Origin: Mesostigma viride | Taxonomy: Eukaryota > Streptophyta > Mesostigmatophyceae > Mesostigmatales > Mesostigmataceae | Reading direction: 5' to 3' | Assembly: GCA_009746045.1 (NCBI GenBank) | Contig: RPFO01000213.1 | Span: 13,157,051 to 13,221,050, forward strand | Length of the DNA stretch: 64,000 bases | Part shown: piece by piece, positions 47,401 through 57,448 of the stretch | Numbering within the stretch: position 1 is the stretch's first letter | Layout of the letters: the number at the start of each line of letters is the position of its first letter | Notes under the pieces: generated by a model | The model's database searches: none | What the model was told of the DNA's origin: nothing | What the model saw: the letters and a program-made list of their open reading frames with translations, nothing else | Translations under genes and position numbers: made by a program

Positions 47401-50012
47401 ACTGCCGGCGGTTAGGGTTGCGTGGTGCTCCTGTCCCCCCTCGCGCCCACCCACGCGTGCGCCTGTGCCGGCGCGCGTGCCGGGCTATCCCCCAAGTCTC
47501 GTCTCATGCACGGTCCCCTTGGATGCGTCTGCTGCGTCTGCTGTGTCTGCTGCGTTTGCTGCGTTTGCTGCGTTTGCTGCGTTTGCTGCGTTCGCTGCGT
47601 TTGCTGCATTTGCTGCGTTTGCTGCGTTTGCTGCGTTTGCTGCGTTTGCTGCGTTTGCTGCGTTTGCTGCGTTTGCTGCGTTTGCTGCGTTTGCTGCGTT
47701 TGCTGCGTTTGCTGCGTTTGCTGCGTTTGCTGCGTTTGCTGCGTTTGCTGCGTTTGCTGCGTCTGCTGCGTCTGCTGTGTCTGCTGCGTTTGCTGCGTTT
47801 GCTGCGTTTGCTGCGTTTGCTGCGTTTGCTGCGTTTGCTGCGTTTGCTGCGTTTGCTGCGTTTGCTGCGTTTGCTGCGTTTGCTGCGTTTGCTGCGTTTG
47901 CTGCGTTTGCTGCGTTTGCTGCGTTTGCTGCGTTTGCTGCGTTTGCTGCGTTTGCTGCGTTTGCTGCGTTTGCTGCGTTTGCTGCGTTTGCTGCGTTTGC
48001 TGCGTTTGCTGCGTTTGCTGCGGCTGTTGCGGCTGCTGCGACTGCTGTGTTTGCTGCGGCTGCACGTGCCAGGCTGGGCGGAGCCCCCTTTGAGACGGGG
48101 GCGGCACCAGGGGCCGCAGACGCCAGCGGCAACAGCGCCGCACTGGGGCCCAGCGCGGGCGACGGCTCCTACCAGCGGCATGGCGGCAACAGCCCGCACG
48201 AGGGAGGCAGCGCCAACGGGGGCGTTGTCACCGCGTCCGCCGCCACGGTGGAGGACTTCTTCTCCTCCCTCTCCCTCAGCGACGCGCAGCAGCAGCAGCA
48301 GCAGCAGGGCGGGTCGGCGCGCGGGGCGGGGGGGGAGGACGGCGCCGCCGCAGGTCTGTCCCCACGCAAGGCCAAGGAACTGGGCCCTCCAGGGTGCTCC
48401 ACGCCCGACTGGTGCCCCTCCCAGACCACATACGCGATGCTGGTGCCCGACGGCGACGGCTTCAAGGTGAAGGTCGTCAAGCAGAAGATCTGGGTGGAGG
48501 GCGTCTCGTACGAGCTGCAGCAGATCTACGGGATCGACTCCTCCCCGGCCACGGGGGTGCCTGCCTCCGGTGATGCGGCGGACAGCAACAAGGACTGCGT
48601 GATCTGCCTGTCGGAGCCCCGCGACACCACGGTGCTGCCCTGCAGGCACATGGTGGGTGCCGCAATGGGGGTCATGCAAGGGGTGGGGGGGAGGGGAGGG
48701 GTTGGGCGCCAGCGATGGCGCAACGTGGGCGTAGGGGCCTCGCACCACAAACCCGCCGCAATCCAAGAAACTCGTGCCATGCCCTTGCTTGCTGGCCTGT
48801 GCTTGCTGGCCTGTGCTTGCTGGCCTGTGCTTGCTGGCCTGTGCTTGCTGGCCTGTGCTTGCTGGCTTGTGCTTGCCGGCCTGTGCTTGCTGGCCTGTGC
48901 TTGCTGCCGTGTGCTTGCTGGCCTGTGCTTGCTGGCCTGTGCCCGCTGGCCTGTGCTTGCTGGCCTGTGCTTGCCGGCCTGTGCTTGCTGGCGTGTGCTT
49001 GTTGGCCTGTGCTTGCTGGCCTGTGCTTGCTGGCCTGTGCTTGCTGGCCTGTGCTTGCCGGCCTGTGCTGGCTGGCCTGTGCTTGCCGGCCTGTGCTTGC
49101 TGGCGTGTGCGTGCTGGCGTGTGCGTGCTGGCCGGTGCGCAAAGCGTGGGCAAGTATTCCTCGGTGGGTTCGACGCGATCCCGCGGGATGTCGCGTCCAC
49201 GACCTCCTCAGGAGCGGCGCGGTGCTGGTGGTGGCCTTGCGGAGCTTGAGTGCTGGTGGGGGCGTTGCTGCGGAGGTGCCTGACGCCCCGCTGGCCAGGC
49301 GTCCGCGCGCCTGCCTGCCACTGCAGGCGCCCGCAGGCGACACAGTGCCTCTCCTCCACCTCATGTGCCCGCGTGCTCACCCAGGGTCGTTTCGCCTGGG
49401 TTCTGTGCATGCGCCGCCCCCTCTGTGCTCTTCACATAGATTCGGACGCTTGTTGCGGCGGGCTGGTGATCATTTTGCCCCAATTGCGTGACCCGGTATC
49501 CCTGCGGGTTGCTCGGTCGAATTGCGCGCGTTGCTCGGTTGTAGTGTCCCATGGCCTAGGGGCAAGTACCTGGTCGCGCTCGTACACAGGGAAGAGCAGG
49601 CTGAGTCCAATGTGTGTGTGCGCATGTCTGTTGTGGGCAGATGCATGGCGTGGGCGCTTGCATGTTGTCATTGGCGTACGCATCCTTTGAGACATCAGCA
49701 ACCTGAGCATCTGCCTGCCCACCCGCCACGTCGCTTCCTGCCCTTCCTGCCCTCTCTTCTTTTCTCCCCCCCCCTTGCATGCTGGCTCGCATGCACCTAT
49801 GATTTCTTGTGCTGCAGTGCATGTGCCATGAGTGCGCGCGCGCGCTGCGTGACAACCGCTGCCCCATCTGCCGGGCCCCTGTCCAGTCCCTGCTGGAGAT
49901 CAAGGTGGAGGGCCGGCCCGCATCCGCAGGCGCAGGGCCCTCCTCTGCGCCTGCCGCGTCCGCTGCGCCGACAGCAGCTGCTGGGGGCCCACCGCACCAA
50001 GCAGCGGCGTGA
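41485..50012 (+). CDS. LOG2/MGRN1-type RING E3 ubiquitin ligase, four exons
   Basis: Inferred exons are 41485-42005, 43487-43795, 48073-48652 and 49818-50012, all with GT-AG borders and matching phases, giving 534 residues. MGTTSST at the start fits N-myristoylation. A Pro/Tyr/Gln-rich head follows, then the family domain: [16 protein letters not shown] (about residue 136), then YNISFICDC joined across intron 1 to [48 protein letters not shown] and YGID. The RING is [19 protein letters not shown] joined across intron 3 to [20 protein letters not shown], ending LLEIKVEG. Relatives are membrane-associated E3 ligases (Arabidopsis LOG2, animal MGRN1). A Gln run (7 codons at about 48285) sits in an algal-specific insert in exon 3. 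A possible 9-nt microexon at 44412-44420 would add three residues in frame. Confidence 0.88.
42172..42412 (+). repeat. GGGAGGA polypurine tract in intron 1
   Basis: About 240 bp contain only G and A apart from the edges, built of GGAGGGA units, with a G run near 42358. It lies 170 bp inside intron 1 of the RING gene. Long G/A mirror-type tracts can form triplex or G-quadruplex structures. The Pro/Ser-rich minus-strand frames here are artefacts. Confidence 0.92.
44213..44385 (+). repeat. 26-bp tandem repeat in intron 2
   Basis: About 6.5 copies of GCTTTGAGTGCACATCACGT plus TCAAGT occur, nearly identical, ending 27 bp before the candidate microexon. Confidence 0.9.
44412..44420 (+). other. Candidate 9-nt microexon of the RING gene
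   Basis: CGCTGCCAG is preceded by a pyrimidine-leaning acceptor (CCACTGGTTTGCAG) and followed by a perfect donor GTAAGT. Nine bases keep the phase between exon 43487-43795 and exon 48073-48652, adding Ala-Ala and preserving the split Arg codon. No transcript evidence is available. Confidence 0.4.
45070..47265 (+). repeat. 25-bp minisatellite in intron 2, about 88 copies
   Basis: The unit GTGTGTGCGGGGATGTGTGA plus GCAAC repeats head to tail for 2.2 kb. Variants are mainly CGTGTG/CGCGTG, a rare 2-bp deletion, CTGGG for CGGGG, and GAGGAAC for GAGCAAC. Because 25 is not a multiple of three and the complement has no stop, all three minus-strand frames stay open for over 700 codons. Those giant His/Thr/Pro frames are not genes. 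Confidence 0.97.
47520..48055 (+). repeat. (TTTGCTGCG)n 9-bp repeat next to a splice acceptor
   Basis: About 58 copies of a 9-bp unit, with a short TCTGCTGTG/TCTGCTGCG variant patch at both the start and the middle (about 47524 and 47762). It ends about 15 bp before the inferred acceptor at 48071-48072. Six-frame readings give Ala-Phe-Ala, Leu-Arg-Leu, Cys-Cys-Val and similar repeats. The plus frame in phase with the RING exon has no stop from 47258 to 48652. Confidence 0.95.
48776..49140 (+). repeat. 14-bp tandem repeat in intron 3
   Basis: About 26 copies of GCTTGCTGGCCTGT with point variants (CCGGCC, TGGCGT) occur in the intron that splits the RING finger between its third and fourth metal-ligand groups. 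Confidence 0.93.
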
Positions 50013-50149
50013 GATGTTTGGTCCCCGTGTCAGGCTCAGGGTTGCAAAGGGGTGTCGGGCCTGTGTACTCGCGTGACGTGCCCATGTACATGCACACGTG
50101 ATAGGCTAGGCTTTTTCGTGGTACGCTAGGCCTAGACATGTGCTATCCC

Positions 50150-50440
50150 ATGAGGAGCGGGCTCACGCCCGGTCAGCCTCCTGGTTTGTCTGTAATATGA
50201 GGGCAGATAACTTGCAGAGATAAATGGAAGGTAGCTATGAAGGATACCAACGGCAAGTCTGTGGGGGAAACGGGTGTTATGTACTTCAGAGTAAAAATCG
50301 TGATTCGGGCTGAGGTGCCCGCACCCCTACAACTAGAAGCTAGACAGCTAGACCCATCCCATTCCATTTCCATCTCACTGAGGAGTTATGCTCACGTGAC
50401 GCAGTCTACGTGTAAATTAATGTGCATGCACACAAACTAT
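50150..50440 (+). mobile_element. Decayed LINE 3' end
   Basis: It matches 32668-32960 in reverse complement: PPGLSVI, a stop, then VAMKDTNGKSVG in translation, followed by the UTR with ACTGAGGAGTTATGCTCACG and part of the terminal hairpin. It begins about 140 bp after the RING gene's stop codon, so it may provide its polyadenylation region. Confidence 0.6.
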
Positions 50441-50489
50441 TTCAATTGGTATGACGCGTGTGAGCGGGCTGCTTGGTGGGCCAAGGGGT

Positions 50490-51015
50490 GCCATTCATTA
50501 ATTAACTAATTAGACTCGTGCTCCCGTTGGGGAGTCACGGAGCATGAACCCCGATGGATGGATGGATGGATGGATGGATGGATGGATGGATGGATGGATG
50601 GATGGATGGATGGATGGATGGATGGATGGATGGATGGATGGATGGATGGATGGATGGATGGATGGATGGATGGATGGATGGATGGATGGATGGATGGATG
50701 GATGGATGGATGGATGGATGGATGGATGGATGGATGGATGGATGGATGGATGGATGGATGGGGACACACAATCCTACCGGTCTAATCTATCTACAACATC
50801 AAGCCAACTCTATTATTCTAAGCTCTCTACCCTAGGGGTCCTGTCCAGCGTGCTTCCCGCGTTTGCAAACACGCGGGCGCTTCCCCACGGGAGGGGGTTC
50901 GTTGTCCTCTATGACCTGGGCCCACTTGGCCTTGTCCATCATCTTGTTCCAAATCACGGAGAGGCCTAGCCCCCCCATGTCCTCTACTAGCTGTTCTTTG
51001 AAGGGGTGCCATGCT
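50490..51015 (-). mobile_element. RTE-like LINE 3' end with expanded GATG array
   Basis: The minus strand reads [40 protein letters not shown] and a stop at about 50832. It is nearly identical to the end of ORF2 at 32601. A UTR follows, then the tetranucleotide array, the hairpin block GTGACTCCCCAACGGGAGCA and a TAAT-type tail at 50496-50513. Confidence 0.85.
50553..50760 (+). repeat. (GGAT)n microsatellite inside a LINE 3' UTR
   Basis: About 52 uninterrupted GGAT units. The related 3' UTR remnant at 33046-33070 has only three units, so the array expanded within the element. Confidence 0.96.
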
Positions 51016-51132
51016 TTGGTAAATGGAGCGAAGCATGCATGGGACATAGCATGCACTGTTGGGTATGTAAAGCTGTTGCAGGGATGGAAGCAAGATACGG
51101 CAATCGCAGTTGGTATGTTCTGATTTTGCACG

Positions 51133-51298
51133 CCGCAAAGGTGAAAACCATTTGCGTTTAGTGCCGGTCCGCGGAAAACGCGATCTGCAAATGAATCCGA
51201 CTGGAATCGAACTGGGGACCTCTCGCACCAACTTTTGCTGACTATAGGACGGACGTCTCCGGATCCTAAGGCATCGCCAACTTACACCTACAGTCATC
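51133..51298 (-). mobile_element. tRNA-derived SINE-like repeat, copy 2
   Basis: Reverse complement of 19295-19467 with about 90% identity. The tRNA-like part is at 51253-51196, with the same box A and box B matches and the same 3' hairpin at 51133-51152. Confidence 0.55.
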
Positions 51299-51431
51299 CG
51301 CAAAAGTTCTCCTTTCCAGGGAGTGATGCAAGCCTTTCGGATTTGGTACTAGATGAATCATTCGAGATCTGTGTGTGTAGGAGTAGTGGTGGTATGTGAT
51401 TGTAATTTTGAGGCTATCATAGTATTTTTCC

Positions 51432-53411
51432 ATCGCTGCATGTCACGAGCCACGAGGTAGCCATGGGTGACGGCGGAGCTCATAACTTTCACGTTTGAGC
51501 ACCGAATTTAGCCGTGAATATCACAGTCGACGCGTCTTTCTACGACGCACATGCTGATATAATTTTCCGACGCTAATACGCAATATATGGCGAACAAACG
51601 CGCCTCGACGCAACGCAGCCTGGCGGCTGCGCTCGGCAATGAAAATACGTCTGCAGCTTCGCCATCAGGTCCGGCAGGCAGCGCTGACACTAGTCGTGCA
51701 CTGGTGCTCGCCCAGCCCCCCGGGCTTGCCTCGCCATCTGCATCGCCAGAGCCCAAGCGCAGTCGCTCTGCTGAGCCGCACTGGGACGAGATTTCCTTTG
51801 ACATCAACGCATATGGCTTCTGGAGGCGCGGTCCCGGAGTCTTCATGGAAGACGTGTTTTTCGGAACGTACTCCTCGCTTCAGGACCTGTGCTTGTACCT
51901 GTGCTCCAACAATCGCGGCCGCTGGCCAGGCGGTCAGCTTGCCGACCCCGTCGAGGATCTCCCGCGCATTGGCCGCATGAATCGTCCCACGCTCCAACGC
52001 TTCGCCCTCTGCTCCCTCCTCGGGCGCTCCGACGTCGAGATCTGGGCCCCCCCACCACCGCCCCCCACCGTTGCGACAGAATCCATCATCCGCGCCCTCC
52101 TTAAGGAAGCTTTCGAGCAGCACGTGACCCCCCTTGCCACAGATGTGGCGGCAATTGGAGGCACGCTGGCTGGCGAGCTTCCCACCATTTCCACCGCCAC
52201 CTCCACCTTCCTCGCCTCCTCCACCGCCACCCTCCCCTCCTCCTACGCCACCACCGCCCAGCTCCGCGACATCGACCAGCGCCTCAAGGATAATGCAATC
52301 GCTATCGAGGTCCTGCAGAACACCGCCGGCCTCACCGCCCAGGCAGTGAAGGACATTGCCGCCAAGCCAGCCCCTGCTGGCCTGGCCGGCGATGCTCCTC
52401 AGTCCCATCACGACCTGGGCGGACATGCTTAAGCAACATACCACCTCCACCACCTCCGCCGTCGCAGCCCAGCTCCAACGGCAGACGCTTGACCTCCGTG
52501 AGGAGGCCGAGCTCGCCAAGCACAGCCTCAACGTCATCGTCAAGAACTTCAACATGGAGGAAGGTGAGAATTCCGAGAAGCTTGCACGTGCGTTTGAGAG
52601 CAACATCCTTGCACGCATGGGCCTCCTTGGTGAGATTAAGCTGACCGCCCACCGCCTCCCCCGCGCGCAGGGTGAGGCCGGGGCGCCTCCGCTTCTTCTC
52701 ATCTTTGAGAGCCCAGTGGACAAGATTTCGTTTCTCAGACACCGCAAGCGGCTCGAGAAGACTCACTTCACCATTGACAACGACTTGACCCTGGCGCAGC
52801 AACAAAGGCGACGGGAGCTATGGCCGACCTACCTCCAGCTCCGGCAGACCAAGGCGGGCCAGCCGGTGTACTGGAAGGGGGCGGCCATCTACGTCGGCCA
52901 CAAGCCCTGGCACGCGACCCCCTCGACCACCGCGGCCCCAGCGACTCCAGACGCCCCAGCTTAGGGGAATACAGCAGTAGTAGTGTAGAATAGATAGACC
53001 GTGGCCTTGTACATGTACGCCTACTACAGGCACTATACTAGCTAAGCCACGCACTTTATTTAACCATGTACATGCGTGCCGATGATGTGCCACACTCCAG
53101 ATGATACCTAGCTTTATTTAGTTATGCTGTGCCCATGCAGAGAGCTGCTCTCTGCTGAGATGTCACGCTCTAGCTTTTGTATAGCTATAATGATCTTCCC
53201 CCCCATGACAGGCTCCCCCTTCGCTGGGCATAGCTTGATAGATCATGGGGATGCAGGTGCCCTGGTGCACCTAGAGCAAGTGTTGTTTACATTCCCACTC
53301 ATGCAGGAAGTAGCTTAGAATGTATTATAGGCTCATATGCCCCTTCTCTGGGCTATGTGCTACACATACTCCCAACGGAGTTATGTTCCTAATTAATTAA
53401 TTAATTAATTA
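51432..53411 (+). mobile_element. ORF1-only retroelement copy VIII, complete insertion
   Basis: A 13-bp target duplication with one mismatch (ATAGTATTTTTCC at 51419-51431, ATAGTATTTATCC at 53412-53424) brackets the whole unit. The unit has a leader with CACGAGC repeats, ORF1 (51587-52964), a 430-bp 3' UTR with the hairpin CTCCCAACGGAG and a (TTAA)n tail. No RT or endonuclease frame exists anywhere in the unit, so its mobility must have come from another element's RT. It parallels the mammalian HAL1 'half-L1' idea. Confidence 0.85.
51587..52964 (+). CDS. L1-ORF1p-like protein of the ORF1-only element (one frameshift)
   Basis: The start ATGGCGAACAAACG opens a basic Ser/Ala/Pro head (MANKRASTQRSLAAALGNEN). 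A folded-looking block follows (WDEISFDINAYGFWRRGPGV, then VFFGTYSSLQDLCLYL), then the helical ALCSLLGRSDVEIWAP and LLKEAFEQHVTPLA. Next are a P/T-rich segment, LTAQAVKDIAAKP and a coiled coil (LQRQTLDLREEAELAKHSLN). An RRM-like region (VIVKNFNMEEG, TAHRLPRAQ, PPLLLIFESPVDKISFLRHR) and a CTD (FTIDNDLTLAQQQRRRELWP, then VYWKGAAIYVG) end it. The RRM/CTD order matches L1 ORF1p. An insertion of about 17 bp near 52397 shifts the frame, so the first reading stops at 52432 while the true tail runs on to 52964. Confidence 0.75.
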
Positions 53412-53424
53412 ATAGTATTTATCC

Positions 53425-55284
53425 TACCGCATTCCGCAGGCAAGTATCAATTATTGAGGCTACGAACAATAAACTTAGACTAAGAGGTTGGCCGCCGTTC
53501 TTAAGGGGAGGTGGCACCCCAAAAACCTTAAAACTTGACCCATGCTAATATCACTTGAATTTCAGTTGCACCATGCTAAATTATGATTGGGGGCACTAAA
53601 TAACATCTCTAGTGAGTTGTCCATGCACTTGTTGGGGGTACTACCCCCACATATACGCCAATATAGCGCTATAAATAGAAAAAGACGCTAATTAGGGCTA
53701 TGTATGCCCCAGCCCATGCACTCATTTGTTGGCAAAAAAAAATGTAGCGTCTATAGTTCCCTGAGTTTGTAGCTTGCTGAGCTATTTACATCATGAAAAT
53801 GACAAAACCTTGAACAGTTATTAATTTCCCCGCAAAAGTACCCTTTTTTTACCGGACATTGGGAATAAACATGTCATATACACTTCAGATTAGGCAACAA
53901 AATGTAGCGAAAATCCGGCTAACAGGGGGACAGCAGTGGTCCAAGTCCCAGGTCATTCCGACAAGTCTAGCTCAAGTTATTGCGTTTGGCGTGCTAAAAC
54001 CTGAACATACGCTAAATGAGGTTTTTCTGTGTATAAGGCCACCTAGGCATCATGTTTTCCATCCAAGAAGCCAAAAAACATGCCCAACTCGATCACACAA
54101 CATAAGAAAAGGCTAGGCACCTCATCTGCCCTCCCCTGCCCTCAGCATGGCCAGCCTTGCCAGCGTGCGCATAGCAACACCATCGCTAGGCATACACGCA
54201 CCAAGAGAGCATACACTAAGTGTCTGATCAGAATACACTAAGCTCAGCCCAAGGTTACCATGTAAATTTATGCCAAGAACTCAGCAAGTATACGTGTAAA
54301 AACCTTAGAAAGACTGCCCAAGCAATAGAGGCAACTGCAGCCTGCAAACTTGGCAGCAAATCATACATGTTGTATGCCAAGCATTCACATCCTATCCAGC
54401 TTGCCTTGCTGCACACATAGCAGGGAAGTCTTAATGGTTATAGCTCAAGGAAAGCCATGGAAACACCTATCTAATGCAATGCCACTCATGCAGTATGGCC
54501 AGCAAAAGAACCACTCTCACCTTCCTTTCCAATAGGGCAATTTGCTAAGAAGCTGATGCCAGCTTGTTAGCCTCTAGGCACATGCCGGATGTCGTTCTAA
54601 AACAGGCGTGTCAGATCCGGCACATAACAAAGCGTCTGAGCAAGCTCACGTCCAAAGGATTATGGAAAACAAATGTCAACACATTACCAACAACTTGACC
54701 ACGGCGCATTTAGCATGCCAGCCACAAACTACACGAAATTGTACGAAATAGCTAGGAATCTGACGATGCAACCGAAAGAAATGGAGCGCTTCCTGCAGGG
54801 AAACTGCCCGAAAAAAAGGCGAAAGGCCGACGTTAATGCACCTGCCTGCGTGGAAATGTTTCATGCATAAACTGGCACGCAAGCTCGAACAATAAAAGAC
54901 ATCATCCATTGATCAGGCGAACAAGGAAGGTGCGCCTTCCGTGAATACGTCGAAGGCGACATGCGCAGCTGGCCTGCGTAGGTTCTTACCTTGAATGCCG
55001 GAAATGTAAAAGAAACCGGGAAGCTTCGGCACAAACTCGACAACACCATTAAGTTAGCTTCATAATCGCTCTTTAGAGCCTACGTTGCCTCACAATAGCT
55101 GCCGTAAACCTGCATTAAATTTCATGATCCGCAAGAGAAATTATATCCTGGACCCCCGCGCCCGTAGCCGTTCGAGAAATTAGCGATATTGCAAACCGTA
55201 AACTTTCCGCCTCGAAATGAGGTCATCAACTAATCTTCTGCGAAATTCAAGCATTTTTTCTAGCTGTTTACGTGCCATATCGAT
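53425..55284. other. Intergenic, decayed repeats only
   Basis: 53500-53655 is the inverted partner of 34005-34137, and 53640-53700 resembles 19541-19600. From 53860 to 55284 no convincing gene or element was found. Confidence 0.4.
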
Positions 55285-55546
55285 TAATATTGCATAAAGG
55301 CATGCCGCCATGGCCACTTCCGCGAGGGTTGAGCGGTCCGGGCACACATTATACACCGTACGGACGGTACCGCGAATTTTTTGGCGCGGAAAATATTCGG
55401 CGCGCCACGTCCCCTTAATATTGCATAAAGGCATGCCGCCATGGCCACTTCCGCGAGGGTTGAGCGGTCCGGGCACACATTATACACCGTACGGACGGTA
55501 CCGCGAATTTTTTGGCGCGGAAAATATTCGGCGCGCCACGTCCCCT
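55285..55546. repeat. 131-bp exact tandem duplication
   Basis: Two copies start at TAATATTGCATAAAGGCATG (55285 and 55416). They include GGTTGAGCGGTCCGGGCACA and end CGCCACGTCCCCTTAAT. No difference was seen between copies over the full period. Confidence 0.92.
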
Positions 55547-55954
55547 TAATGCTGTGCCCTTTGGATTCACCAAAGACAGACAGACACTAATTGATTTATC
55601 AATTAATTGGATTCACCATCGTAATTCATTTACCATCGTAATGAAGTGCGTAAAACAATCATGAATACCTAGTCACGTGCCGCCAACGCACGGTACACAA
55701 CCAGCCATAGCCTTAGCCTAGTCCTAGTACCGCCATGCTACGCCCTGGCTATGTTAAGATTACTTGCCCACTGTCACTATACTTGTTATGCCACGCTTAC
55801 ATGGGTCTTATTGCACCCACAGTTTGCCGGATCGTTAGCCTGTCCTTTTAGCTAGCGCGCCCGAATGCAGCTGTGGCATGCCTTTGGCATGAAGGAGACT
55901 GGGGGTCTCTGCCCTCTCTCCTGTAGTGCACACACATGCAGGGATTACAAGCAC

Positions 55955-56010
55955 TTCGATGCTCCGTGACTCCCCAACGGGAACATGTGTTTAATTAATT
56001 AATAATGAAT
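55955..56010 (+). mobile_element. LINE 3' terminal fragment
   Basis: ATGCTCCGTGACTCCCCAAC, GGGAACATGTG and a TTAAT tail match the 3' ends at 33070 and 50540. It is tail to tail with the element that starts at 56018. Confidence 0.65.
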
Positions 56011-56374
56011 ACAATTGATTAATTAATTAATTAATTAGGAACATAACTCCGTTGGGAGTATCTGTAGCACATAGCCCTTGAGAAGTGGCAGATGGCCTAT
56101 AATACATTCTAGGCTACTTCCTGCAAGGGTGGGAATGAAAACAACACTTGCTCTAGGTGCACTAGGGCACCTGCACCACCCAGAGTCTCGGGCAACTCCC
56201 AGCTAAGGGGAGCCCGTTATAGGTGGGGAAGATCATCATGGCTATACAAGAGCTAGGGCATGGCTTCTCGACAGAGAGCATCTCTCTGCATAGGCATAGC
56301 ATGGCTAAATTCTTAATGCAACATCCATGGGGGTCCCATTATAGGCATGGCTTGGCTAAATTCTGAAGGCAACA

Positions 56375-57448
56375 TCCTTAACGAGCGTGGGCACGGCGGG
56401 GTTAGCACGGGTTACCGCCTGGCTGACCTGATTTATGCGGACGACACCACCCTCATCGCGCGCCCCGAGCACATACAGACCTGGCTGGACTGTCTGGGCC
56501 TGGAGGCGAGGGCGGTGGGGTTGGAGATTAGTGTCAAAACTGAGGCGATGGTGATTGGGGCCTCCAATCGTCCACCGCTGCCGCGCCTGCTCGACGGGAC
56601 GGAGGATCCCGTTCCGCGACCGCTTCAAACTGTTGGGGAGCATGCTCCCTGACACCGCCGACGATGTGGACGTCCGCATTGGCCTGACCTGGGCTAGGCT
56701 TCGTTCGCTCAACACCTACTGGCGCTCCAAGGGCCTGGACGAGCACCGCAAGCGCATGCTCTTCAAGGTCCTCGTCCTCACGGTGCTCACGTATGGCGCC
56801 GAGGCGTGGACACTCACGGCAACACTGGCAGCTAAGCTAGACGGCACGGTAACCAGGATGCTCCGACAGGTCCTGAATGTAGGGTTTTCCACGCATAGGT
56901 CATTAGAGTCTTTGTATCACGGTATGCCTCGTATTTCGGACGAGATTAGGCAGCGTAGGATAGCATTTGTAGGACATCTTGCTCGCACCAGCCAGGTATA
57001 CACTGACCTTGGTCTGGCCGGTCCCCAGCGGCTCGGCCAACCAGGGCGGCATATTTTGACCTGGCCTGGCCCCAAGAACATTCCTAAAAGGGTACTGGGA
57101 AACATGCCATTACCTATACCCAGATGTTGCTGGACGACCTAGTGGTCCCATGCAGCCCAGTTTGAATACCGCATCCCCTCTCTCTCCCTTCTCTGGACTG
57201 CCATGCAGGACAAGAAGCGGTGGCAGAAGATTGTCAAGGCTCACACGCCAGCCCCCGGTGGGCAAGCCGCCTCCCCCCAAGAGGAGGAGCCGTTTTGATG
57301 AGTAGCGTAGATAGGCTTTTCTAGACTAGATATAGCTTAGAGTTAGGTTAGTTCGATTACGCGGCTTCCTCCACCCCACCCATCCATCCTAGAATATGTG
57401 CTACATGATCTCCCAACGGAGGCATGTTATAATTTAATTTAATTTTTA
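56375..57448 (+). mobile_element. RTE-like LINE, 5'-truncated, inserted in copy IX
   Basis: It encodes LADLIYADDTTLIARPEHIQ, a frameshift near 56600, then FKLLGSMLPDTADDVDVRIG, LTYGAEAWTLTATLAAKLDG and GHLARTSQVYTDLG. A second frameshift follows, then a 3' UTR with CTCCCAACGGAG and a TTTAA tail. The ATCC at both edges (GCAACATCC on the left, AATCCATGGGG on the right) is the apparent target duplication, judged against the uninterrupted UTR at about 10545-10575. Its last 560 bp are almost identical to 27626-28187. Confidence 0.8.

Noticed and set aside
44995-47454. 819-, 779- and 717-codon minus-strand His/Thr/Pro frames
   Set aside because: They are three frames of one 25-bp minisatellite without stops, lying in an intron of the opposite-strand RING gene.
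47391-48072. Upstream start of RING exon 3 at the acceptor GCCAAGCAG (47390)
   Set aside because: An exon from there would be in the wrong phase relative to exon 43487-43795; the acceptor at 48071-48072 fits exactly.
47412-48143. QTQQTQ, AANAAN and KRSKRS minus-strand proteins
   Set aside because: They are artefacts of the 9-bp repeat TTTGCTGCG.
50510-50969. DGWMDGWM and HPSIHPSI proteins
   Set aside because: They are readings of the GGAT microsatellite within a LINE 3' UTR.
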